NCBI GenBank assembly: GCA_950295325.1
Contig: OX485803.1
Span: 38,891,554 to 38,951,553, forward strand
DNA: 60,000 nucleotides
Origin: Polytrichum commune
Lineage: Eukaryota > Streptophyta > Polytrichopsida > Polytrichales > Polytrichaceae
Reading direction: 5' to 3'
Shown piece by piece: positions 1-12,128 of this stretch. The notes under the pieces are model-generated. The model worked only from the letters and a program-made list of their open reading frames with translations. It had not been told where the DNA came from and made no database searches. A program made the translations under genes and the position numbers. Each line of letters starts with the position of its first letter. The first letter of the stretch is position 1.

Positions 1-349
1 GGTTTGCCAGACTGTTGCGAGACACTCGTACTCTAGTTTGCAATACCCATTTGGCCCTTTCTGTGAAGAGTTTTATCAGACTCGCCATTGAAATTTGAAG
101 CGATGTCGAGACTACTGTGTCGCAGTGAGAAATTGGAAGGCCACATGGTTGCAGCAACTGGATGCACCCCGAACTCAGGTGGGCTATGAAGGGTTCCGGT
201 TCTGATTGGAAACTCAGAGGACGTCGATCAAGGTAGCGCACCTCAACCTCATTCCTGCTTGTCGTTATAAACGAAACCAAGTAAAGTCACGATAAAATAC
301 AACAAGGTTGAAAGCAAACTCATTCAAAAGTGTATGGTAAGCCTGCCCT

Positions 350-402
350 CTCACTCTCCCTCTCTCTCCCTCTCTCTCTCCCTCTCTCTCTTTCTCTCTC
401 TA
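350..402. repeat. CT-rich microsatellite
   Basis: An almost pure pyrimidine stretch built from CTCTCTCC-type units. It is a simple sequence repeat, possibly in the promoter or 5' untranslated part of EME1. No further function is visible. Confidence 0.8.
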
Positions 403-1162
403 ATTTGCCTTCTTCAATGAGAATCGTGCATAGTGAATGAGTTTTGGAGGAAGTTATTCCGAAATTCACTATCAAAGCCATGATTACCATGTCAAGTAAT
501 TCCTAGCCATCCAGTGGAAAATCCTTGGCCATTCCTTGTTCTCTATGCAAAAGGATCACAGTCCATGTGATACCACTGGAAAAGTAGGGTGGATGGCCAT
601 TTCTCTGCAGGGACTTTATTCTACGGCCTCCACACTTCGCTTGAATTTAACCAGCTCTCAAAGAATTTATCCTCTTTTGCAATTTGCAAGAACTGCAATA
701 TAAAATGCAACAACCATGTTTGTAAAATGGGCTCCTGATCAACATGACTAATGTGCGTTACCCTACTACACCTTTGTGCAGGTTGGTGGCGTTTTGCATT
801 TTCACAGCTTTGGAAGATGATTGAAAAAGGTTGTCAGCTGGCCAAGCACATGTAGGTCCCACTGTAAGAGTTGATTAGTGCTGCCACTGTGGTTGATGAG
901 CCCGTGACTTCCACAAGCTTTGAAACCAAGCTGTCATGCCACCCCAGGCACAGTGGCTGCACTTGGAGAATGGTAGGGTTTTGGCATCAAATTTTCATAT
1001 CTGACCATGACAGTTAGGCATGACAGCAATGATGTTTAGATCAACATCTTTTGTGCACTTTTGAGAATCTGTATTCCTTGAGGATTCAAGACTGGTTTTG
1101 CTAAATGATCTTTTTCCTGAAAGTCATATTCGAGGCTAGAAGGACATCCGTGCATGACGTAA

Positions 1163-1449
1163 GAGCAACTCCTATAGTCACTGGAAAATAATACTCCCAA
1201 TAGTAGGGTTTTAATTTTTTTGGGTCAATGCCACATGTGTTCTTCACACACAAAGTCCATACATATCATAAATCATTCCCCACCAATTATTGAGAGAGAG
1301 ACGACCCTCAAGAAAGGGATTTAGAGAGTTTTCTGTCAGTAATTGGTGGGCAGTAAGGCTTTGTGTTGGAATGAGAATGCGGTCTTGCTTCAAAAAACTT
1401 AGAAAGCTGTTTTTTGAGAAAATCATTTTCCAGTGACCATAGGAGTTTC
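1163..1449. mobile_element. MITE with inverted ends (possibly PIF/Harbinger-type)
   Basis: The left end (ACTCCTATAGTCACTGGAAA) and the reverse complement of the right end (ACTCCTATGGTCACTGGAAA) match except for one base, giving about 25 bp of terminal inverted repeat around roughly 287 bp. TAA lies directly outside both ends (1160-1162 and 1450-1452), which fits the 3-bp TWA target duplication of PIF/Harbinger elements. An inner inverted repeat (CCACCAATTA and TAATTGGTGG) adds to the foldback structure. There is no coding capacity. It ends about 55 bp before the first recognised EME1 exon. Confidence 0.55.
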
Positions 1450-1504
1450 TAAGCTTTGTTGGGATCTAAGATGTGCAACTGAAATCCAGACATTGGCTTT
1501 GCAG

Positions 1505-4500
1505 ACACGGAGTCAGAGGATGTGGATGACGAGCTGTTGGTGGACTGGAAAGGGCTCAAAAATGGAGGATCATCGTTTGTGCAGCAAAAGCTGCCCTTCA
1601 AGCATGTCAAGCGACGTGATGAACCTAAGAAAACCACAGCATCTCTGTATCCAAAGAGCACTGGACAGATCGCCACATCAGCACATCGGATTCTGCCCCC
1701 AAAACAACAGGTAGCCAATTTATCAGCCCATGTTGTATCTTTATCAGATTCTGAGCCTTCGGAGGAAGTTTATCTCACCAACAGAGAACTCAATCACAAC
1801 CCCCCTCAACAACTTCAAGGTTTGTTCTGACTTCTTACTATTTGTCTGTGCGCAATGAAACATCTCTGTGTAGTACAAATATTTAATATTGTGAACCAAG
1901 ATTGTCAGAGATGATCAAAATGCACTTGTGAACAGTGAAACCTATCTTCAGTCTATTCTATGTGGAGTGTTTAGAACCTCGAGAGTAAGAGAGCCCACAA
2001 AATGCATACATGTCAATTTCGGGGTTGGTTCCCCATACAGAGGTATAAATTTATATGTTGGCTATATGGGCACAAAGTCATACAAAGTTCTTTCCCGTAT
2101 GCTGGTAAGAGTTTGATGACAATTCTGGACTGCAGAAAACAAATTAAAATTGTGATCATTTTCTCAAGTTGTCATGTGTACTCTGTCTTTGGTTGCAGGC
2201 AATGTGGTGTGCCTTGACTCTGATACAGAATCTGAGAATGTTTCATCTACACATTACCTACACAGAAATTCACATGAAGTCGAAGTCGAAGTTGAAGTCG
2301 AAGTCGAAGTTGAAGTTGAAGAGGAAGCTGTGGTTAGCAATGTCAGGAAGAAGAGAAAGATTACAGGGAGGATTCCTATGTCTGAAGAGGACAAGGCACA
2401 AGAGCGGAGAGAGAAACTACGATCAAAAGAGGCAGAGATGTTGCGAAAATTTGACGAAAAAGCCGAGAAGAAGCGGCAGAAGGAGGAAGAGAAGAAAAAA
2501 CTACAGGAGGACAACCGACGGAAACGGGAGGTCTGTCTCCCACACCTTATAATTGTTTTAGATTCCCTCCATCTGCTAACACCTGGTATTTTAGATTATT
2601 GAAGTCCAACATGTGGTTCCAGGGTTGAGGTTGCAACCCACCTGCTTAATGAAAAGCTAAATGTTAATTATTATATACATAGGCTAAAGGCATAATCACA
2701 CGGGGAGTACTATGTTTTTGAACCAGTGATCTGAGGTAAGAACCTTGGAAAAAACGATTATGTATTCATGACAAATGTTTAGTATCTTTCTGTGGCGATG
2801 TTGGTTATAAGATTCAAGCATATCATATATAGATGTTCATCTCATCTATATTAGTGTAAAGTTTTGTTTCCTTTGTGATTGAATAATGATTAACTCTAAT
2901 CTGGTAGTGCATCTCAGCTAAGTGGCAATAGGGAATCTCTGTTGTACTAGTAGTTTGAGCTGTTCTTTAAACGGATAATTGTATTAGCTATGTCCATGTT
3001 TTAATCTAGTATAGGCTTTCTTGACGAGTTTGGTGGGCTGATCATTAATCTGATCTCAATTTTGGTCTTTTGCCTCTCAAACATATGGGATTCAATCTTT
3101 ACTCTTGATTTATTCTGAAAAATATTTTGTAGCATTTTGATGAAATATGGTTGCAAACAGGAAGAGAAGCTGCGGAAGGAAGCTGCAAAGGAAGCCACTA
3201 AGGAACGCCGTCGATTGGAGCATGAAAAGAACCGTTGGGAGAAAGGAAAGTTTGCACTGGAAAATACACGAGCACTAATTGATACATCAGTTGTAGAAAA
3301 GGGGCTCATTGGAGGTTAGTGAAATAGATCAATTGATTTCATGTTTCTTGCCTTTACTTTTAAGCTACACTCTGACCGTGGCTCGATAACTATTACTAAA
3401 TCAACGCAGGCAGCAAATATGGTGTGCTTTATGTTGATCCATCTATAGTTTGCCTTAATCCTGAATGATAAGACTAGATTTAACTGAGGATTAACTGACA
3501 TTTCACTTTGTTCATTTAATAGGGCATCTACTGAGTAAGCTCGCAGAGAAGCAATTACAGTTTCAACTTGTTTCCAATCCGTTGCGGAGGTCAATAATTT
3601 GGCGGATGAAGCGGCCAAGTGTGGATTCCTTAGAGCCCACAGATATCATGGATACTCAAGAATCAAAAGGTGCAGATAGTGAACTTCAAGGGCCTAGCTT
3701 CCAGGTTTGACATCAGGGAGGCCTATTCGGTATTAGATATTTGATATGCCTTAGGTTTACTGGTCCAAACAATCACTCGACACATATTTCATAATATTTC
3801 AGAGGACACAATATGCATGGACACAAAGGACACAATACAATGAGACTTAGTTATTCATACTTTGGCAGCGTTTGGTTGATTCTAACCATCATGTATATCG
3901 CCATGTATCAGTTGAATTTTGAAGAGTACAATGCCGCATATATCCTCTTTGTGTTTGAAGCTGAGGAGTTTGCTGCTATGGTCAGTGACAATACTTTGCA
4001 CACTCACATCAGTGCAACACAAGCTCAGTATCCAGGGTTTATAATCTGCTACTTGGTGAACAAGCTCAAGTGGTATTTGAACAAGAAGTAATGCGTCTCC
4101 ACCCTCTTCAGTACCTATCTCTATATACTTTCAATAATAAGGTTATCCGTCAACTTAATAGGACTTTGCGTCAGGAGTTGGTCCTCTATGATTTTCCATT
4201 GGTTGTTTAACATAGAATATTAATATTTCCATTCCACTTGTGGCGCATGCTCGGAGGTAGTGTTTGAAGTGAATGAAGAGCAACCTATATCAGTTCATAG
4301 AGGGCCAAACTCATTTTAGCACCTCTAAGCATTCCAAAATGAGTTTGACCCTCGATGAACCGATATAGAACATTCTTTGTTCAAACCTCCACACAACCTC
4401 CAAGCATGCCAAACATGGCAGATGTTGTATGCAAAACAACCAACTTCCAATAGAAAGCCTTGTTGAGTTAGTGAATAAATCTAGTATCTATCAACACATC

Positions 4501-6460
4501 TTGCAAGAAATAATAGTGAATAGTAGCAAACCTGAACATTACACAATTGTTGATTCCAAGTACAGCGATTTTTTATTTTATAAACTTATATAGAGAACAG
4601 TAGTGTTTGACTTTTTGTGTGGGATTGGTTTTTTTTGTAAGCTATGTCACATTGTAGTTGTCTAATAAAGTAATTTGCTACTCCAGGGATCAGATGCAGT
4701 TTAAAAGTGGAGAAACAGGTTGGAGACGGCCACCTGTTGAACAGGTATTTTCTTTAAACGAATTTGAATCCCATAAACCTGAATTTTTTATTGTCTGTAT
4801 TAGTTGGTTCTTAACAGTATAATTTCATAGGATGCTGAAACTCATGAAGTAATTGGGTTTTCGTCTTGATTCTTTGGGAGGCATTTAGCCTCCAAGCTAT
4901 CTCCCTTTGAATTTCATCAATGGTTTTGTGTATCTTAATTTAGTCCAAAGTTGCATATCTTGATAGGTATACTGTCCCGATTCTTTTGAAGTGTGTAATA
5001 TGCCTAGCCTCAACTGTGGGTTTTACAACAAGGTGAAATATAACCTATTAGTGAACACTGAAGATATTGAGATGTTCCTTGTATGTGATATTTACACAGG
5101 CCCTGGCAAGGTTGGTCACACATTATGATGGCGTGCATTCGAGGTTATGTTTAGACGAATCTGAGGTGGCAGAGCATATATGTGGGCTTATGCGAAGCCT
5201 TGCAGAGCGCCCATTCAAGTATGTGTCTTGGACAAATAATCTTGTCATATTCAAGTCCCTCTAGGAAATATGTTTTGACTGAGTTGCTGCTGCTAAAATC
5301 AAGGTGTTTCTCAAATTTTATTCGTGAATGGTCTCTTGGGTAGAGTAAACCACACAGGCTTTGAATTGTGCATTCAAGACTTGAGTTTTGACCTTATAAG
5401 TTTGGAAGTTGCATGTCAGAGTTTTGAAGTATTAGAACTATAATTCTCAAGAAAACACCACAATATAAAAAATGGAATACATTACTGCACTGGATAAAAT
5501 CATGGTGCTGGACTTACTAATGATTTCTTTAGCACGGAGGAACCATGTGTGCAGATAATTTAAACCGAGAGTCCAAATTTTGATGAGTATCCTGATTTTT
5601 CCAACATTTGAATATGAAATTGTGATGCATGTGGTCTCGTGCAGACAAAAGCTAACATCCTTGTCAGTGAGCAACAATGGAGACCATATTACAAAGTCTG
5701 ATACATTCAGCGAAGAAATAAAGAGTAGCCTCTGGTACGTCTATGCTGAACCTTGATTGGAAGAAAAAAACCTATTGGTGCTTGCCCCATACTCATTATT
5801 ATGATTCAATCGTCATTATTGATCATTTGGTTCCATGTTCATCTTCACATTAGCTTTGCAGCAGCTACCTTTGATTGCAGTATTGAATTCTTTCTTTAAG
5901 CTAACTATGTTTTACCTCAATGTGAAGGCTCAAGGCACTTGTTGCGCTTCCACGAGTACCAGGGTCTTGTGCTTTGGCCATTGCAAAGAAGTACAACAGC
6001 ATGCGCTCCCTGCTCAACACATATCTAGACCAAGCCAAAACGGTTAGTCCTCCATTTGTTGCTTATAAAAGGATTCATAACAGCAAGTTGGGGACTTGAG
6101 CGTGTTTGACTATTACTTCCATCACCATTCAAAGGCTTTACAGCATAATAGAGTTATCCTTCTACTCACATGAATTTTGGTTGGGAGGTTTTGCTTACAG
6201 CACCCTCCATGCTCAGTCAGTTTAGGATGCAGCCTCCAATTCCTGTCATATTTTGAAACCTGTGTTTATTATGGCAGGTGCACGAAAAAGAGCTGCTTCT
6301 GCAGGACTTACTGCGAGAGAGTGTGTTGGGCCCAGAGGGACGACGAAGAGTTGGGCCAGCCTGCTCTCGTCGAATTTACCGAATATTTATGGCCCAGAAT
6401 GGAAACCTCAAAACCGATGACGTTGAACAAGGAGCTGATCATTTTGATGATAGCGACTAA
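1505..6460 (+). CDS. EME1: EME1-like subunit of the MUS81-EME1 structure-specific endonuclease (5' partial)
   Basis: EME1 is the non-catalytic partner of MUS81. The nuclear complex cuts branched DNA such as nicked Holliday junctions and stalled forks during repair and meiosis. Exons read from the sequence: 1505-1819, 2199-2530, 3161-3314, 3523-3704, 3912-4087, 4687-4744, 5100-5218, 5645-5734, 5928-6042, 6278-6460; all phases agree, giving about 573 residues. The N-terminal third is acidic and charged (SDSE, EVEVEV run) followed by a Lys/Glu-rich coiled coil. The ERCC4-like nuclease fold follows (AYILFVFEAEEFAAMV, then GWRRPPVEQ, HSRLCLDESEVAEHICGLMR). A C-terminal helix-hairpin-helix region follows (LKALVALPRVPGSCALAIAKKY) and the end (NGNLKTDDVEQGADHF) matches plant EME1 closely as I remember it. 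The start codon and first exon were not found. Confidence 0.9.
2276..2326 (+). repeat. in-frame GAAGTC hexanucleotide repeat coding Glu-Val
   Basis: About eight tandem GAAGTC/GAAGTT units inside the second recognised EME1 exon encode an alternating Glu-Val run. The period of six keeps the frame, so unit gain or loss would change length without frameshift. It lies in the disordered acidic N-terminal part of the protein. Confidence 0.85.
4234..4419. mobile_element. foldback MITE in an EME1 intron (copy 1)
   Basis: Lies in the intron between 4087 and 4687. The left arm (about 4262-4318, with CAGTTCATAGAGGGCCAAAC) and right arm (about 4337-4386, with GTTTGACCCTCGATGAACCG) are imperfect reverse complements, so the whole stretch folds back. 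CCACTTGTGG followed by CGCATGC stands at the left end, and GCATGCC near the right end. A related copy in the opposite orientation is at 12260-12463. There is no coding capacity. Confidence 0.6.
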
Positions 6461-7612
6461 CGCAAATCTCAATGCTACTTGCATTGTCCTTGTTGACACT
6501 ATTTGGGGCTAAGTAGCAGAATTCAACACATGGATTTATCTCGTTGAATGTTGTCAAGTTACCCTGCTTGTGTAGTGCACCCTTTTAGGAAATTAGTGAA
6601 CCTTTGCTGATAGACAATATTTCTCCATGCATGAAGTAGGTTCACAAACACATTACTACTTCTCTTTAAAAATATATTATTATCAACATAGGTACTTTTT
6701 CCCAACATGAGTGTCTAGCTTATTTCAAACAGCCTTGGTGGGCTTCATGATGATTTGGGGTTTCTATTGTACGTATCAGTTGGAGGTCAAGTCTCAATTT
6801 GCATTGGTTGTAGATGGTCCAGCTTTGTCTGTACATGGCTTTTGTCCCATCTACTAGGCCTTCCATTTCTGTTGCTTGTCAAATGCTTGTTGACTTTTAA
6901 TATTATACAATACTGGACAAGATGAACACAAAGCCATTTCTGGTAGGAATGTTAAATTTGGGCAATCTTAGAGTAATAGACAAGAGCTTGTAAATTCAAT
7001 ATAGGAAGGTCCAAAACAGTCTTGAACATTTCTACATGATGCATAAAGGGGTTAAAGAGACAATATAATTTGCAACCAGGAAATTTGAGGAACTGAGCAC
7101 ATTGAGAATTTGTCCAGGTTTCTCAAGGTTGTCAAAACTATACAAATGAAGACTAGAATAGAACTGAATTCATCAATTGAGGCAACCCAATGACCAGAAA
7201 ATATAATGCCAAAACTATCAGACATTAGCCAACCAGTTGCACCAGAACCTGCATATTTTACTATCTATTGGTATGTACAACAGGATCTACAATGATGGCA
7301 GCCACGCCAGATTCCCATTACAGGAATATTATTTGATGGCCACAGGGCACCAAACTTTTTCTGTTGGATAAAACTGCTCGCCTCAAAAAGTATTTTCTTA
7401 TGTATCCCGGGATGAACTATACACACATGGATAGAAAACTGTACATGCTACATCAACACATGAAGTCCTAGCTGCAATACATCCACACCGACCTTGGTAG
7501 ACAGGCAATCACTCCTGGATCTTTCCACTTTCTCGCAACATCCATGGAAAATCATGAGAATTCATATGATCAGCTCAAAATTCCTGGTTACAAAATGTTC
7601 CATTCCAACAGG
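6461..7612. other. intergenic region between convergent EME1 and HVA22k-like genes
   Basis: Contains the 3' untranslated parts and terminators of two genes that converge here. No open frame with family resemblance and no RNA gene was seen. Confidence 0.6.
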
Positions 7613-10340
7613 TTACGACGGATCTGACGATGGCGGACGATCAGTGTAAATCCATTCGGCGTCATCATCAAGTCCTGGCAAATCATCCACCTGAGGTGGT
7701 GAGGTCCTCTCCTGATTGTCCGTCCTGGCTGATGTGTCTGCTCCACCTTCAAGAGGCCTTGTGGATTGCAAAGCATCTTGTGCAGCTTGGTATACTGTAT
7801 TCAAAGTATTGGATATCCCATCAAGATCTAAATCACATCAAGGAATCCCACTGGCCTTCACTAAACATCTAATTTACTGTGGCATTAAATCTCGTGTGCA
7901 TGTTCATTATTAAAGTGGTCTTTGTGGCTTGTTATGCAGCACCAAGAGTCATATGACACCCTCTCTAGTTGCCACCCAATGATTGAAAGACAATTAATCT
8001 GGGTCAATGATGAAGAGGGCGGGACACACTGAATCAGATGTTTAGTGTAGCAACATGCATCACGTATATTTGAAAAACCTGGACTGGAGAATTTACCTAG
8101 CAAGGCAAACTTCTTCAAGACTCCCTTGACAGCCTGCACCTCCTGTTGGTGACTTGAAATGAATTTATTCTGCAGGCATTCACTCCAGTCAGTGTCTGAC
8201 AGTAGAACTTTCTCAACTCAAACAGGATGATTACACCCAAACATAAAAGAGCATTTGTAATCGACACTGCAAATTGTTCAGTCACCCATCATGGCTGCAA
8301 AGATGCATTAATTCTGGTCTGGTTGACATAGCAGACAATAAAACTATACAAATCATGCTAACAAATATCCACAACAATCAGGAGAACCATGTTTCACCCC
8401 ACCATCTCATTGCGCGTGCCATCCACAATACGATCTAGTTTGACATGGTGCTTCAATAGAACTGGGCGTAGAATACTACTGTATATTTTCCGTGCTCCCT
8501 GAACAAGGTACACATCTTGTTAAAAACTCGATGAAATTGAGTGCAACCCACAATTTCAAACAACAGTAGCAGGAGAACAATCTGATCTCAAACCATCTTG
8601 CATGATTATCTTTAACTATACTGTTGAAAAGGTCTCCCTTTCATAGACCACAAACAATACCCCAATTACAAATTCCTGCTACACATCGAATGATGTCAAG
8701 TAAGAAATACAGATGGATACAAAACCTCTTTGACTTGCTTCCTACATTGTGGATCATAAAAACTCCATCGTAAACCCATAAACCAATAACAACCATTGGA
8801 GGATTCGCCAGAATATTGATTAAGGAAGGAATAAGACCAATTATGAAAATTGGAGATAGCAGGATGAGCGGGACATACACAGTTTCCTGGCATCTGTAGC
8901 CAGACTAGGAACACAAATTTGACATGGTAGTAGAAGGGACACCTACAAATACATACCACCAAACCATTAGCAAGATCATATGTGCATAGAAAAGATTTTC
9001 ATGACCAACAAGATAACAAACAAAGCCCATAACTGCAACAGCCTACAAATGGTAATCAGTAGGTGAACATTTGTGACCAGGCAGGCGAAGTAGCAAAATC
9101 ATGAAGTACCAAGACAAAAGCTTGTCCGAGAACACCTCTGCGACACTGAAGCATCCATAAGCTGCAGGCCCCACAAACATGGGTGAGGAAAATTCATGAG
9201 GTCACTTAGCACCACCCACATGCCTGCATTGCAAAGACACCATCTAGAACTAAAATTAGAGCTAATTCCAGCCCCATATGATATCTTCCACACAAAAATA
9301 ACTTGCATTGCAATACTCTTTCCACCATCACATAAGCATATAGAACAGGCACCACATTACACCACACATTACTACTGCCAACATGCTTACCTCGGCTTTG
9401 ATGCATGTATGTAAAAAAATTAATAACCTTAGTTCAGAAGCAGAAAATCTAAGAATGCTGTACAAAACTGTTATCTAGTCCAACGTCCCACAAATCTCAG
9501 TAATAACATTGAGGCGCTAACTGAATGCTGCAAAATTTGTAAACGATGAGACAGACTGCCTCCCGGGACAAGAAGATACTCACAGCAAGTCAAGCAATAG
9601 ACATATTTGTACACAAGGAGAAGATTAACGTCTGACTACCTGCCCAGTAGACCAGCCACTCTTCTTGTTGTGCATGATTCTTACTCTCAATCGCCTTATG
9701 TGTAGAGTAAGTTGGGAATCCAATTCCCACAACAGTACTGTCCCATAGCAAATTACCAACACAATTTCAGATAGGACGCCTGCAATATCTCAGTCCTATC
9801 CAATCTCAATTTCTCACCTCATACTCTTCCCATTTAAATGCAGTACCTGGCGGACATTGTTTGGAAAAGATAGCAATTACAATAAAGAAGCAAGAGTACA
9901 TAGCGATCACCCCGGTGAACGAACTCGTCGGGGCACCATTGCCTAATGCTTATTTCAGAACAACACCATTGGGCAAGGTTTATTCACATAGAACAACATA
10001 GAAGGAATATAGAAGATTTACCATGCGGTGCGCAATACAACATGAGATGCGGCCGGGGTCAGTAGCAGACGCAGTCCCACCTGCAGGCACAGAACATCCT
10101 GGAGTCAGCTCAAGCAGCAAATGAACTCTCCCCTGTGAGGCCAACATCATCCCGTCGTCGTCGTCGTCGGAGCTTACGCAATCGACTCCCACCTCAGCTC
10201 CATAGGATGCAAATGAAATTTCTCACTTCGCCACAAAATGCACGCGATGATCCAAATAAAAAACCCTACACTACACTGTCGAGCAGAATGTGAGGAAAAT
10301 CACGTACCTCGCTGCCTAACGCGGAGCACATAGCGGCCAT
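7613..10340 (-). CDS. HVA22K: HVA22k-like protein (TB2/DP1/HVA22 family)
   Basis: A reticulon-like membrane protein of the HVA22/DP1/REEP family, whose members shape tubular ER and affect vesicle traffic. Eight exons (on the - strand) 10308-10340, 10022-10080, 9640-9737, 9110-9161, 8879-8942, 8403-8498, 8097-8211, 7613-7827 join in phase to 243 residues. The N-terminus MAAMCSALGSEVGLRLLLTP matches HVA22k as remembered. Family signatures follow in order: VGIGFPTYSTHKAIE, AYGCFSVAEVFSDKLLSW, FYYHVKFVFLVWLQMP, ARKIYSSILRPVLLKHHVKL, DRIVDGTRNEM. The C-terminal 90 residues are hydrophilic and acidic (DDLPGLDDDAEWIY), as expected for a cytosolic tail. Some donors are weak (GTGGGG after the sixth exon), so that junction is less certain. 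It is transcribed divergently from the gene at 12129. Confidence 0.9.
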
Positions 10341-12128
10341 GGCATAAACTTTGCAATCCGGTGTGGTGTGTTAAATTCTAAGGACCGATCGAAGAGAAGA
10401 GATCGGAGCACGCCCAAGCATTGATGATGCGTAACTTATATGTATGTGTCTGTGGATGGGGATGATTTGGTGTAGTCTCAAACCCTGTTTCTCAATTCGA
10501 AAGCGCAGTGAGTGTGTGCATGCGGAAGAATTAATGGAGTTTAACACCTGTTTTTCGACTCTCTGTAAATCCGGCAGAAGAGTGAAGGAGTAGCGAGGAA
10601 TGAAAGAGGGGGGGAAAGGGGGGGTGGGGGGGTGGGGGGGTGTGGAGAGTATGGCTATGGCGAAACCCTGTAGCTTGGGCTGCAACCCTAATTCCACTTC
10701 GCGGGTGACTTGAGTAGCACACACTCTTTTAACTTACACTTGATGCTTAAGAAATCTTGAGTCATGTCTAGACTTTGTTGTTCTTGGAACAGTGGATCAT
10801 GCATAGATTAATGTAAGGTAGAGGTAGAAGTGCCCATGGCCGTTAGTGACCCAAACTTGAGAATTTGTTTTGGTCCCAAAGTGTGCAAATATGTATTTCA
10901 TAATCGATATATTAATGCTATAATTTCTTTTTGAATAGGAATAAAAGAACACATTGTTGGCTGTGAGAACGAAATGCGAAAGTTTAGCATTGTCTATTAT
11001 TTTGGGTGGAGGATCCGTGTAACCACTTTAGAGTGAAAGGAACTTGGGTTCACATTAATCCATGTGGATTTGGGGGTGCACGGGTTGTCTAACAAGGAAA
11101 TAGGAATAGGGTTCACTATTTGTTTTTTATTGAATTACGTGTATTATGTTACTATTGTGTAATCATGCTAATCCAACTTTAGGATCGGCAGCTTTTAGGA
11201 AATATAACTTCAATGAAAAATGTTGAAGTTGGCACATAAAGTTTTATGAAAGTTGACTTAAGTTCTAATTCGTTTGTACACTTTTTGTGAATGTTACATA
11301 TCATCGTAACATAGTCTTTTTAAAATATATTATTAGTGTATGTTCCACTCAAGGTTCACACAAGAAAACATTTTCTTATGAAAGCAAGTGTTAACCACAT
11401 GTGCCAAAATCATTAAAGGGGTTTTTCATGTGTCAAAAGATAGTAGTTTGTATACCATGTTGAAGGTGTATCAAAACAATTTAAGTTATGTGACTCTTTA
11501 ATTTTTGGTTTGCCCTTTACCCAAAACAACCTTTTGTATATCCTAAGGGTAATTGAAGAATGATTGTAATTACCCAGCCCATTGTTACTTGCCAAAATTT
11601 GGTCAGGTAAAGGGTACTCTTTTGTGATGGGTATAAATATTGGATCTTTTTTTGGGGGGGGGGGGTGGGGGGCAGATATAGAGTACCCTTCAATAACGGC
11701 TATAACATTTGTGCCAAGTTTCCTTACCCTACGACAGGAGCTCAATGTCAATATTTGCCCAACATTGGTCTGCTCTAAGGCAGAGCCAATAAATTGGTGA
11801 TGGATGGAAATTTGAAGCCCAAATCCTCGTTCTCCTCTGTGCGAGCGGTGCCACATGGCAGGCAGCAGAGACCCTATGTGCCACGTGGCGGCCATCTCTC
11901 CGTCTCGTCCCAGGCTCTCACCATTTCTATACAACTTGTCACTCGTCGCTACCGCAATTTCGTCTTCTTTTGCCTTCGAAATTTGAGACGATTCGATTTG
12001 TGCGTTGCAGCCGTGGCGGAGGTTAGTGATTTTTATTGTATTTTTCGCTTGAGATGCAGGGATCGCCTCAATTTGCACACAAATAGGCGCTTGCATTGGA
12101 AGTAGGACTCAGGGAGCGGCGCTCGGCT
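10341..12128. promoter_or_regulatory. shared upstream region of two divergent genes
   Basis: Lies between the start codons of the HVA22k-like gene (-) and the small hydrophilic gene (+), so both promoters should be here. No TATA box or motif could be assigned to either with confidence. Two G-rich runs (10611-10645 and about 11649-11672) stand out. The stretch from 10740 to 11780 is AT-rich and shows no gene-like frame. Confidence 0.4.
10611..10645 (+). other. G-rich tract able to form a G-quadruplex
   Basis: Four or more runs of six to nine G separated by one to three bases (GGGGGG-AAA-GGGGGGG-T-GGGGGGG-T pattern), about 270 bp upstream of the HVA22k-like start codon. The pattern meets the usual G-quadruplex rule on the + strand, the non-coding strand for HVA22k. 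A regulatory role is only an inference. Confidence 0.5.

Larger units (their letters stand above)
1..1504. other. region upstream of the first recognised EME1 exon
   Basis: No exon could be assigned here with confidence. The EME1 reading frame enters at 1505 one base short of a full codon, so at least one earlier coding exon must exist, either in this stretch or to the left of the window. A CT-rich microsatellite and a small inverted-repeat element are listed separately. Short open frames in this stretch show no family resemblance. Confidence 0.4.

Noticed and set aside
9980-10192. Open frame with an acidic run (SSDDDDDG) on the - strand
   Set aside because: It overlaps exon 2 of the HVA22k-like gene in the wrong frame and otherwise lies in intron 1.
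11413-12096. 227-aa open frame on the - strand
   Set aside because: It crosses the G-rich run and the 5' flank of the gene at 12129, has no family resemblance, and its composition looks non-coding.
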